DNA from: Cottoperca gobio
Taxonomy: Eukaryota; Chordata; Actinopteri; Perciformes; Bovichtidae
Direction of reading: 5' to 3'
NCBI RefSeq assembly: GCF_900634415.1
Contig: NC_041373.1
Location: 14,271,317-14,335,316, forward strand
DNA: 64,000 nt
Shown here: piece by piece, positions 1-15,900 of the stretch
Position numbering within the stretch: position 1 is the first letter of the stretch
Layout: every line of letters starts with the position of its first letter
The notes under the pieces: model-generated
Told to the model about the DNA's origin: nothing
Seen by the model: the letters and a program-made list of their open reading frames with translations, nothing else
Databases searched by the model: none
Made by a program: the position numbers and the translations under genes

Positions 1-651
1 AAGAGAGTAGAGAGACAGAGAGAGAGAGAGAGAGAGCTAAGAGAGAGCGAGATAGAGAGAGTATAGAGATCCGGAGGGCTAGAGGAGAGATATATCTAGT
101 GAGATGAGCTAGATAGAGCTCTAGCCGCTCTCTCATAGAGATGAGAGAGAGAGAGAGAGAGGGTAGAGAGAGGATAGAGAGAGAGAGGGATGAGAGAGAG
201 AGAGAGGGGGATATAGCGAGCTAAGATAGAAAGAGAGAGAGAGATAGAGCTAGAGAGAGAGATATGATGGATAAGAGATATATAGAGAGAGAGACTAGAG
301 AGAGAATAGACGAGAGAAAACAGAGAGAGAGAGAGATAGAGAGAGAGAGAGAAGCTAAAAGAGAGTAATAGGGAGATAGAGAATCATATATAGAGTCATA
401 TATATATAGATGATATATATTATACATATATATAGACTATCTAATTATATCTATATATATATATATGATATTAATATAATATATATAGATATAATGATAT
501 ATATATTTATATAGTTAATATAAGTATTTATAAATACTAATATATATTAGATATAGTATTTATATATATATCTTATAATCGATTATATATATAGATATGA
601 ACTAGATATATATATATATACTATATATATCATATATATATTATATATATG

Positions 652-684
<33 letters not shown>

Positions 685-744
685 GATACAGATCTATATC
701 TATATCTATATAATACTAATATATCATAGATATATAATTATATC

Positions 745-775
<31 letters not shown>

Positions 776-1960
776 TATATATATATATATTTTTTCCTAT
801 ATATACCAATATATATATATATTATATATAGTTTAATATATCTATATATATTATATATATATATATATATATTATACATATAGTATCTATCATATGATAT
901 ATATATATAGTATTTATACTATATCAATATATCATATGACTCATTATAGATACTAGTATCTATATATCTTAGTATAAGATATATAGATATTAAACAACAA
1001 AAAGATATATCATATAATATAATATATATATAAGAAGATATATATGTGGTATAGATATATCTATAATATAGATCTATATCTATCTACTATCTCTATCCTA
1101 TCTCTCCTCTCTCTACCCATCTCTCTCTCTCCCCACCTCTATCTATATGTTTTACCTTCTATTATCTCTTTTCTAAATAGATCTCTATATCTGCACTTCT
1201 ATTATATTCCTTATATCTTTTGTTTATTTCTCTCCGGTCTTCCTCTCTCCCTCCTCTTTCTCTCTTCCCCTCCTCTTCCTCTTCTCTACTCTCTCTTCTC
1301 CCCCAATTTCTCTCTCATGCCCTCCTTCTCAACCCATCATATTTATTCTCACTATACTCTATTATAAGTATACTCTCCATACTCTGCTCTCTTCTCTCTT
1401 CTCCTCTCTCCTCGCTCCTCTCGTCCTCTCTCCCTCTTCTCTCTGTATTTCATCAATACTATTTTTCTACTCTATATATCCGTATTTCTATTTCTAGCCT
1501 CTACTATATCTCATATAGAGATCGCTCTCACTTATAGTATCTACTCTTCTCTACTCTCTCTCTCTCTCTCTCTTCTCCTCCATCTCTCCTCTCTCTATCT
1601 CTATCTCTATCTCCTCCTCTCTCTTTCTCTCTCTCTCTTCTCTTCCCTTCTCTCTTCCTCTCTTCTCTCCTCTCTCTCTTCTCTCGCCTTTTCATCTACG
1701 TCTCTTTCTACTCTCTCTCTTCTATCTATTGATTAATCTCTCTTCTCTCTCCCTGCTCCTCTCCTCTGCTCTTCTTCCTCTCTCTCTCTCTCCTCTCCTC
1801 TTCCTATCCTTATCTCGTCTTCTCTCTCTCTCTCTTCTCTACTCGATCCTCTCTCTCTCTCTCCCCTCTGGGCCTCTTCTCTCTCGCTCTCAGTCTTCTC
1901 TCTCCCGCTCATCTTCTCGTCTCTCTCTCGCGGCGGCGCGCGCTGCGCTTCGCTCTCGCT
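1..1960. repeat. Long purine / AT / pyrimidine low-complexity block
   Basis: Bases 1 to about 360 are an imperfect GA-rich tract. About 360-1080 is almost pure A/T with many TATATA self-complementary stretches. About 1080-1930 is an imperfect CT-rich tract. The order purine, AT, pyrimidine on one strand means the outer arms could pair with each other around an AT core. The copies are very imperfect, so this is either an old satellite-like tract or poorly resolved sequence. No gene is visible. Open frames here are Ser/Leu-rich products of CT repeats and are not supported as coding. Confidence 0.85.
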
Positions 1961-2270
1961 CGCTCGCGCGCCTATCTATGCCTGTTGTACACAACGGGTG
2001 GAAATTGTTTGGTGGGGGGGAGTGGTTGAGAGAGAGAGCAGTAGAGAAGGGCACACACAGCAAAACTGAGTGTTAAAAACCTTGAGATCTGACAAAGCCT
2101 CCCAGTGTGTGCTGTGTGTGGAAGCTGCAGCACACAGAAGGTTTCCTGCTGCTAAATATCTCCCAGCGTTTAATGTGGATGAAGATGTTCAACATGGACT
2201 TTCAAAACTTAACTCGGCCTGAATGAAGTTCAGGTGAATGGATGGATCTTAAGACAGGAATTTATGCAAT

Positions 2271-3512
2271 ATGGAGATGTTCGCCCGGCGGTGCTTTGTG
2301 TTGGTACTTCTGGAAGGAACCTTCTGTTTGGTAAGTAAAAGGATGCTTAAATGTTAAATTAGGGAAAGAATGAGCAAGCAGGTGGAAATTAGAAAAGTGT
2401 TTTTACTCAAGAAGTGTTGTTTGTAAGTCTGTTTTGTAAATATTTTCAGCTATATTTTACATAGTAGTAATAATGTTTTATGCCACCTCTGTAAAATGAT
2501 TAGATATTTTGCAGTTATACATGCCAAAATAATTAAATATGATGCATTTTTGGAGTTTAATTTAACAACAGTAGTTGTGTGTAGTTAAATATCAATGCAG
2601 TCCATTTACTTTTGATGCTTGAGTATGTTTTTAAGTCAATACTTGTATAATCAAGCACATTTGGAAAGTATTTTTCATCATTGTCTTTCTATTTTTGGGC
2701 AGTGGTTTAAAATAAAATAGATTCTTATTCTTATTCTTATTAATGTCCACTCATTTCTCTCCTGTTTTTCTGTCCAGTTGGTTCTTGGGCAACATTATGA
2801 CAAATTTACCTTCAGCAAGAAAGCATCACCTGAACTCATCAGAGACTCTTCTTCACAGAGAGACTCTGCGCTGCAGACTGGGGGTTTGATTCAGAACACC
2901 AAACTCCGCATCAGCCCTTTAATTCCTCTTGCAAAGCAGGGACTTCTGCAAATACTTGGAGGAAACTCCCAGTCACACTCCAACCCGTCCCTAAAGATAA
3001 AGCTCCGTCCCATCATGAAGGTCCATGGAGCATCTCAATTCTCCAGGACGTTCAGCTGGGGGGACTTTTACTCAAACATCAAAACCGTCAAACTGAATTT
3101 GCTGATAATGGGCAAGATCGTGGATCACGGGAACGGCTCTCTGGGAGTCTACTTCCGCCACAACTCCACAGGTGTGGGCAACGTGTCCGTCAGCCTCGTC
3201 CCGCCCGTGAAAGAGGTGGAGTTTGATCTGGAGCGCCAAAGCGTGGTCAACCCCAAAGACTCGAAGACGTTCAACTGCAGAGTGGACTACGAGAAGACGG
3301 AGCGCAACAAAAAGGTGATGCTGTGTAACTACGACCCGTCCAAGACCTGCGCTCAGGAGCAGACGCAGAGCCACGTCACCTGGATGTGCTCCAAACCCTT
3401 CCAGGTCATCTGCATCTATGTGTCCTTCTACAGCACAGACTACAGACTGGTGCAAAAAGTGTGTCCAGACTACAGCTACCAGAATCCAGGAGCCTACCTG
3501 CCCACAGGTTAA
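2271..3512 (+). CDS. nxph3: Neurexophilin 3 (secreted alpha-neurexin ligand)
   Basis: Two coding exons: 2271-2330 (20 codons, hydrophobic signal peptide, donor GTAAGT) and 2778-3512 (acceptor TGTCCAG, stop TAA), giving 264 residues. Neurexophilins are secreted glycoproteins that bind the second LNS domain of alpha-neurexins at synapses. After a variable N-terminal pro-region comes the conserved core containing WGDFYSNIKTVKLNLL, GKIVDHGNGS and YFRHNSTG with N-glycosylation sequons. The C-terminal half carries the family's six cysteines (FNCR, MLCN, KTCA, WMCS, VICI, KVCP) and ends PGAYLPTG. The core sequence alone resembles NXPH1/2 as much as NXPH3. The nxph3 call rests on the signal-peptide sequence (RRCFVLVLLEG), which resembles NXPH3, and on adjacency to spop; in mammals NXPH3-SPOP and NXPH2-SPOPL are separate neighbour pairs. 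TTG at 2778 is an internal codon, not a start. Confidence 0.9.
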
Positions 3513-4134
3513 CCAGAGGTCAAGGACACGAGGGGAGAATGATGTGTCAATCAATCCAGTGTGAGCAGCTTAAAGCAAAGTTTTAGCATTTCTCAAAGGA
3601 ATGTTTGTCTTACAATTAACCTTCAAAGTATGTTTTAGTGCAATATCTTACTTGTTGTAGACTACAAGCGTTGTATTAGATTGTTTGTATGAAATCCATA
3701 TAATTAGGAAAGAAAACATTATTTTCTGTATCGATCGATGTGACAATTCTGTTTTACGATACTAATCAATCAATCGTTTGGCTTTATGACAGAAAGTTGT
3801 GAAAAGTGCTCATCACAACCTTTACGCTCACATAAAACGAATAAGAGCAGATGAGAGGAGCTACGTAGTACTCAGGATGTTCTTCTTTTTTATAAGACGT
3901 TCTCATGAAAGCTGAAAATCTGCTGAAACTAGACAATAGCGAGTTTTATGGTTTGTAAGGGCTAATATATAGTTTTAGTTTGTAACACCTAAGAGATAAG
4001 ACTATATATATATACTGCATATATTAGGATATACCATGCAAATCTCTTATTTTACATTTATCTTGTACACTTCTGCCATGTCATCCTTTCTCTCTCTCGT
4101 GTATTTTCGTTACACTCTTTGCTGTGTGTTGTCC

Positions 4135-4140
4135 AATAAA
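4135..4140 (+). terminator. Candidate nxph3 polyadenylation signal
   Basis: AATAAA lies about 620 bases after the nxph3 stop, followed by A/T-rich sequence. It would define a 3' UTR of roughly 3513-4160, which contains no other gene. Confidence 0.5.
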
Positions 4141-4647
4141 AAACTAATACGATTAAAAACTAAAACCGACACAAAGTATTTTAAAGCAATCTGTGGCCAC
4201 TGAAGATTGAACAAAACATCCGTTTAAAAACTCATAAATAGTAAGGTTTTAGCGTTTGTAGTGAGTATATGACTGGATAAATGACGTGTACTGCACGAGT
4301 TGTGTGAGTTAGTAAACAGATGTTTTGGTGTTGTGAAACGAGCATCATTTGTTTTTTGGATTCTTGGTTCATGAGAGAAAAACTAAATGTTATTCAAGCG
4401 AACACGCGAATAAAAGTATTCCCTTAAAAACCTAATATTTCAGCTGGTTGGGAAAATGAATAAATGTTTTCCTTATTTAAAACTAAATATAGTTACACGT
4501 CTAGTTAATCTGGCAGCAATTGAAACTTCAGAAATGTGGTTTCCCATTGGCTGCGAGAGCGCTGTGCCATGATTGGTCCTGCAGAACAGCAGTGTGGACG
4601 TGTGACCAAGTTATTAAAGTTCAATCAAGTAACCTTTTCTGAAACAG

Positions 4648-4649
<2 letters not shown>

Positions 4650-4738
<89 letters not shown>
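4650..4738. repeat. (CA)n microsatellite
   Basis: An uninterrupted run of about 44 CA units. It generates a spurious His-Thr open frame across it. Confidence 0.98.
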
Positions 4739-4740
<2 letters not shown>

Positions 4741-4741
<1 letters not shown>

Positions 4742-4860
4742 GGAAGTATATAGATCCTTTAAGTAACTTAGTGATAGTGCAATATTCAAATACTCCATTA
4801 AAAAGGTAGAAGCCCTACATTAAACGGCACCTAAATAAAAGTACATAAGTATTATAACAA
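4741..4860 (-). repeat. Fragment of the CAGTGGTGG-type interspersed repeat
   Basis: It contains AAATACTCCATTA, AGCCCTACATT and AAAAGTACATAAGTA. These phrases recur in the better copies at about 19600-20000 and 60352-60490. The fragment is diverged and lacks clear ends. Confidence 0.45.
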
Positions 4861-5207
4861 GCTGAAAATAATAAATATAAAAAACACAAAATTCATACAA
4901 AAATACCAGACGAAGTTTGCATTGCATTCAATACAAAATAGTTGTGGTTTAATCTTTCGGGAACAAAAAAATGGCAACAACTAAGTGTCACTTCTCATAA
5001 CCAGCAATATCTACAGGAAAGAAACGACAGTTCCTTCGATCAATTACCATTTTCCACCAGGTTCAAATGATAACTTCAAACGTATTACAATGTGGTTTGC
5101 CTTGGTGTGCCTCTTTTCACATTCTGTCTCCTCTGAACATTAAAACGTGTTCATTTCAATTTCACTTCCCCCCTCAGTCTTCATGCCTGCAAAGAAAACA
5201 TGTCCGC

Positions 5208-5213
5208 TTTTAT
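5208..5213 (-). terminator. Candidate spop polyadenylation signal
   Basis: TTTATT on the plus strand reads AATAAA on the spop strand, about 1.3 kb past the spop stop. The intervening 5214-6521 has no other gene and would be 3' UTR. It includes a CT microsatellite (5436-5479) and a G19 run (5877-5895). Other hexamers could be used instead. Confidence 0.4.
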
Positions 5214-5435
5214 TTTTAATTTCACGGTTGAAAATGCTTTTTGTTTACACAGCTTCCAAAAACACTGGTGTCTGTACACATTCCTATGAAAAAAATAGAA
5301 ATGACAGTTCGGAGGGGAAAAAAAACAAATAAGAAATTTGCCATAAAAGAACATTAACATGCCCGATTGAATCTTAATGTTATTTTTGTACTTCCTGACC
5401 ATTTTTTGTCTCCCGGTTGATTTTCCGTCGACATA

Positions 5436-5443
5436 TCTCTCTC

Positions 5444-5479
<36 letters not shown>
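5436..5479. repeat. (CT)n microsatellite
   Basis: Nearly perfect CT dinucleotide run with one CG interruption, in the putative spop 3' UTR. Confidence 0.95.
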
Positions 5480-5876
5480 CAAAGACAGATCCACACGCAA
5501 AATACAATTTCCCCACGAGTGACATCCACTTGTGCGTTGCTATTTTCTGTATCCTCTCTATACTGTCCCACGCTATTAAAACAATGGAACGGACACAGAT
5601 GAAGCAGAGCTCTATATGGGAGTACATGTGTTTTTCTGTCACTGGCTGATAAATCTTCTTAAAGGGTACTTGTTGGTGGTCCAGCTGGGTCTTTAGTCCA
5701 TGACGCTCGCTTCAATGTGTGCTTGCCTACAGTATTTCTACTTTACTGCTGGTAAGGGTTGACGAGGGGGTGACCTGTGACTTTAGTGCAATGTTTTCCC
5801 AACTTTCTTTGGGAGAATTAACGATGAGTTTGTCCCAGATCTGCTTTTTTGACTAGCCCTTGTTGTCTTTCTCTGC

Positions 5877-5895
5877 GGGGGGGGGGGGGGGGGGG
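5877..5895. repeat. Homopolymer G run
   Basis: Nineteen consecutive G on the plus strand (C-run on the spop strand), in the putative spop 3' UTR. Confidence 0.9.
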
Positions 5896-6521
5896 CTTCT
5901 AGTTTGTAACTAACAGGCCCACTTCTTCCTCTTCTGTCCCTCACAGGCCCACGTGTCTGTTAGTTTGGGGGACATTTCAGACTGCTCTACTCCAAACACT
6001 AAGACCAGAGCAAAAAGAAGCCATATGATAAAACAGTTAAAGACTTCATTTATCTGCACGTGTCCTTTAAGCCTCCAGACGGTTGGCTCCTTTCGGGCTG
6101 TTGTGTCCAGTCCTTCCTCCCGAACAGATTCCAAAGTAGGAGCGAACAGGATGTCGAGGGAATTTAGTTTTCACAAACGGAAAAGAGCACAATCTCAGAC
6201 CTCACTAAGCCGGAGCCGAGGAGAAAGGGGGAGGGGTGTTGTGGTTTTTCTTGTAAACAACAAACATCCACTTCACGAGCCCACCTGCCCCTCTCTTCCA
6301 CTTCCTCTTCCTCCTTCTTCTTCTTCTTCTTCCCTCCATCTTTAGAAGAGACTAAATACAGCAGGTTTGGATGGGGCAGAAGGGGGAGATTCGGGGGAGG
6401 CTGTAGGTAGTGTAGTAGTTAACAGCAAGGGGAAAGGTCGTCCCTGCGTGAGGGGGGAATCTGTGTGTCTTTGTATGTATTTGCATGTGTGTGCGTATGC
6501 ATGAGTGTAGACGTCTTGCTG

Positions 6522-11581
<5,060 letters not shown>

Positions 11582-11707
11582 TGCCAGCGTGACAGAAGGT
11601 GTCGGGGGTAAGAGGGTGAGGAGAAGGAATCCGTCACTTCCACTCGTCAATGTTCAGTCCTGACGTCCATCTGCATCAGTGCACGCCAGATGGAAGCAGT
11701 TTGCCCC
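11582..11707 (-). other. spop: 5' UTR part of spop exon 2
   Basis: Upstream of the spop ATG the minus strand runs back to a TTCTAG acceptor at about 11708. The first coding exon therefore appears to carry about 126 nt of 5' UTR and to be spliced to an upstream noncoding exon. Confidence 0.6.
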
Positions 11708-12308
11708 CTAGAAGCCGACAATGTGAGTGTGATTAGTTGTTAGAATTTAAATCCCATCTTCTTGAAAATCCTGTTTAGCAGCCTGAAACACATTCTTCTA
11801 ACAAAAGAGGCAGGCAATCACAGAAAGCCATTTTGAAAAAAGCTCATTGTGATGCGACACACAGCCTCTGTATCTTTTATTAATCCAGTTAAGATTCAAT
11901 ATCATTTAAGCCATGCAGCCCCACTGCCCGTTATTGAGGTTTGTGGTGTTTTGGCTAGATGAATTGTCCCTGACCCATTGGGGGACGGCAGGAGATCGAT
12001 GGCCCATGCTTGTTCTGAAATCAATAGCCGCTGCAATTGCAATTAAGTCTCAAAAATGAACTGTAAATAAACAAGCTGCCTCCCGGGGCTGTCCAAGGTT
12101 CCCAAATTACCTTCAAGTCACACAGCCACAGGAAGGCTGAAGCACACTTCTGTACGCACGCACGCTTCAAATATAGAAGATGCCATGATTCTGGAAAATG
12201 TTACTATTATAGTTGTGTCGATTTCCGGTCTTGTCTTGTCTGTATGAGCTTAAACTGGTTTGTCATTATGACACGTTCTGGCAAATTAAAAAATAGTGTA
12301 GCCTAGGG

Positions 12309-12942
12309 CAGTGGTTCCCAAACGGTGTGCCGTGAGACAAATCCCGGTGTGCCGTGGGATTTTGAAACAATTAGGCCTATTGCATTCAACTGTACACAAG
12401 GTTTGTAATTTACTTCAGTGTTTCCCCCAGGTTTACTGCTCTGGGGGGCGCTGCCTGGGCTGGATGAGGTCCGTGCGTGGCGCAGATTTTTTAAGTTCTC
12501 TCCTTACCTTTCCTCCGCTCTGTCTCTGACTGTAGGTGTGTGTGTGCACGCGTGTGTGAGAAGCGGAGCTCCGCCCTTCGCGAAGCAGAGAAGAGGAGAG
12601 AATGTAAATACGCAAAGCAACGTCCACATAAATTAGATCAATAACAAAAGCGTTTAGTTTACTTAATAAAAGAGCTCCTGTCAATGCAGCGCCCCGCCAA
12701 GACAATGGTAGGGGAAACACTGCGCGTGGTGGGAAATTGGAGTGTGACACATCAAAGGCTCTCTGCTAGTGTGAAGGAGAATAGCTTCTTACAAGGACTA
12801 GGCTTAATAAACGTTCACAGAGTGATAACAGTGATACGATGTGTTATAGAGGGGATTTTGCCCGGATATGAACACAAGTGTGTCTTGAGATTTTGGCTTG
12901 GTGTTTGGTGTGCCTTGGCCACAGACAGTTTGGGAACCACTG
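12309..12942. mobile_element. Non-autonomous hAT element with 8-bp target duplication
   Basis: The ends are perfect 15-bp inverted repeats, CAGTGGTTCCCAAAC (12309-12323) and its complement (12928-12942). Flanking 8-mers are GCCTAGGG (12301-12308) and GCCGAGGG (12943-12950), 7 of 8 identical, as expected of an 8-bp hAT target-site duplication. The 634-bp element has no transposase frame, so it would need a transposase supplied in trans. It lies in the 5' intron of spop. Confidence 0.88.
12416..12722. mobile_element. Second hAT-like element nested in the first
   Basis: CAGTGTTTCCCC at 12416-12427 is matched by its exact complement at 12711-12722. Similarity continues inward: both ends carry a GC-rich GGGGCGCTGC-like motif shortly inside. 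This terminus is typical of another hAT family of fish. No flanking 8-bp duplication is visible (ATTTACTT versus CGCGTGGT), so its insertion history is unclear. Confidence 0.65.
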
Positions 12943-12950
12943 GCCGAGGG

Positions 12951-15900
12951 TAACGTTGCACCTATGAGACTATTTTCCTGGTTTTAAAGGCTGCATTTAC
13001 ACTTAAGTGACGTCATTTTCTGAACATACCAAACTGTTTTAGCAGTTTTGTTATTTTACGTCACCCACTTAGTCATTATATTCAAAGTACTGATGATTAT
13101 TTCTCAAAAATATCATTGTGTAAATATTTTGTGAAAGCACCAATGGAAGTAAGCGAAAGAAACGTAGACAAGGCAACATGTACACACTGCAGGAACATTT
13201 TCTCTCTCAGTCTCAACATGTTCCACTCGGGAGCATTTGGCATTTTTTTACACCGGCCCAACCCCATTATGAATATATTCTACGTCTGTTGTAACCAAAT
13301 CCTAAGAAAATACCAAAACAAACAATGTATTGTCTGTGTAGCCAAAGACTGATATAGCTTGCCAGCGAACCGCACTGTTGATGTGGCCGATTTTGGGGGA
13401 GTCATTCCACCTACACCATCCTGCTTACGTTTGTATTACTACAGTGGACAGCTGTTTTAGGAATTTATTCAGCCTTTAAAAAAAAAAAAGGAAATGGAAA
13501 TCTGTCCATGAAATGTGGTTTTCTATTAAAATAATAATATTATTAACCCCTTATTAGCAGCATGGGCAGACATCTTTTTCTCTGACTTATACAGGAACAT
13601 AATTATCAACCCAGTGAAGGTGAAAATACGTCACACCCACTACTGTAAAATGCCCATCAGTTGACGAGCCGTGGCAGTAAAGTCTAGTGGTTTGCATCAG
13701 AGTAGAAGTCGTTAATAATGTGATAAAAGGTGTACAGGTACTGTATTGCCCTCTTTTTTTTTTTTTTACACCTTTTGTGGGGGATAAGGACAATTTACCC
13801 AGCACTGGACACCATCTTGACACAATGCCAGATTCATAAACCGGTTTCATCTTGCTGCAAGGTCAGGGGCTGGACAATGGACTGTTTTTCACAATGTGTT
13901 TCACTCCTATATAATACTAGTCACTTTCTTTCTGGGCCTTCATACTGTTGATCTGTGGCCAATTATTTTTACACTCTTCAATATCGTTTTTTTTTTTCTA
14001 TTTCACAATTCCTCTAACCCTTAATCCATCTCACCCAGAGCCTTTAATGTCTTCATCCATAAATTCAATTTGGGTCAAAAAGCAGCGTAGCAAATCGTGA
14101 CGTCTGGGAGCTAAGCACTCTGCTCCTGATGATTACACTGAATGGAGGTGAAGCATTGACAGTGATGCTGCTTAGATGCTGTGTGAATTGTGACATCTGA
14201 ACAGACCTAAACTGATTTTAGTGGCTTAATGATGCGAACGACTGTTTTCTTAATACTCGTTGGGCCCCTTTAAATCAGCTCAACATGTTCTAACACTACA
14301 GCTTCAAAAAAATCCTTTGAAACTCATTTTATTTCATTGTCAAGGGTGTGAAATATATGCATATATAGTGCCTTCAAATATTCTCACAGTGAAAAGAAAA
14401 AATGTTTCCAAGGTAAGTACACTACTTTCTCCTAACAATCCCACAATGCAATGTGCCGACTTTTTTATAAATGTAAAAATGACCATTGTGCGACATTGAT
14501 GATAGAAAATGACCACGATTCCTAAAGTGTCTGAAATTTTAATTTACGCCACGCAGTAAATTAAACTACTGCATGTACACCAGACATGCATCACTCTTAT
14601 AGGTGCAGTGGCACAATTCAGGATGCACACAGATGACTTTTGTTCCACAATTCAATGCTAAAAATAAAAATGTTATGGACGACAGCGAGCAGGCTTTAGG
14701 AACATCTCAGAAAACAAAATACAAGGAATCTTCTCCTCTATAGTCACATGCTGTATAGTATGTATTATGAAATTGGAACACTTCTACGATATCTTAGACA
14801 CAGGAACATTGTGGTACAATTGCCTGCAGTCCCCAGATCTTTACCCAATAGAACACCTTTTAGGACGGGACAGGATGTTCAACGCTTGAACACTCTTCTA
14901 AACACTAAGTCACAGTCAAAGCTTGTTCTCGAGGCAAAAGGCGGTCTTAATGGGAAAAATGTGAGTACGTACATCATTATCTATTTATTCATCTTTTTTG
15001 TTTTGTTGTGTTTACCCATGTACTGGATGTAGCAACCTCTGTTTTTTGTTTATGAATTGCAGATAGCACCAGTCATTTAAAAAGAAAATGACTAAGGAGG
15101 TATATCTGTTTTGCTACCACCTGTCCAATTACATTTCTACGTCGAGCCAACGCAAAACTATTCATATCAGAAGTTTGGTTCAGCCCAGGATCAAGACTGT
15201 CTTTAAAAGAATCCAATGACTGGAGGGAACCAACAAGTCTTCTTGATTCTTAAGCAGTAGCAACTGGTAAGATGGACTGAGAGGAAGATAAAAGAAGGGG
15301 GCTACAGGGAACGAAAATGAAAAGTTAAGTGATAGAGAAGCCAAATAGAAAAACAGGTGGCGAATGAAAGATGGGCCACCGTCTGTGGAACCGTTCAAAG
15401 AGATAAATTGCCAGAAAAAGTGGTTAGATGGAGGCAAAAGAAAATTAAACAGAGGTATGAGAGAGAAATCAAATACAGATTTGTGGACAGGTGGACTGTG
15501 ATGAAGACGCACGCTGCATCGAAACAGTCCCGGCACACAACAGCGTCCTCATAAACTAGCTATGGACTGAGGTGTGAACCAAACGGAGATTTCAGGACAG
15601 GTCGTCCATCAATAGTGAGAGAGATAAAAACACATATCAGCCTCAGATTGTAAAGTTATAATCCTTAAGAATTTCATAAAATCAAACTATTTTTGATTCT
15701 ATTCATGGCCATTGTTTACAAGTATTTACACTCAGTAATCATCTATAGTGTAGTTATAGAATGGCGGATTCTCAAAAAACTACACATGCATGGAATCCAG
15801 TGCAATTTTATCACATTGATAACAGCCTCCATGTTTACTCTAAGTTTATTGTCTTTACACCGTGTCAGAGCTGTATTAAGTTACCTGCTGCAGCTTCACA

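Noticed and set aside
1729..2076. Ser/Leu/Arg-rich frame in the CT block
   Set aside because: It derives from the pyrimidine repeat and runs into the nxph3 upstream region without any family resemblance.
3072..3554. 160-residue antisense frame over nxph3
   Set aside because: It is the shadow of a highly conserved exon on the opposite strand.
4536..4766. Frame with a long His-Thr run
   Set aside because: It is translation of the CA microsatellite.
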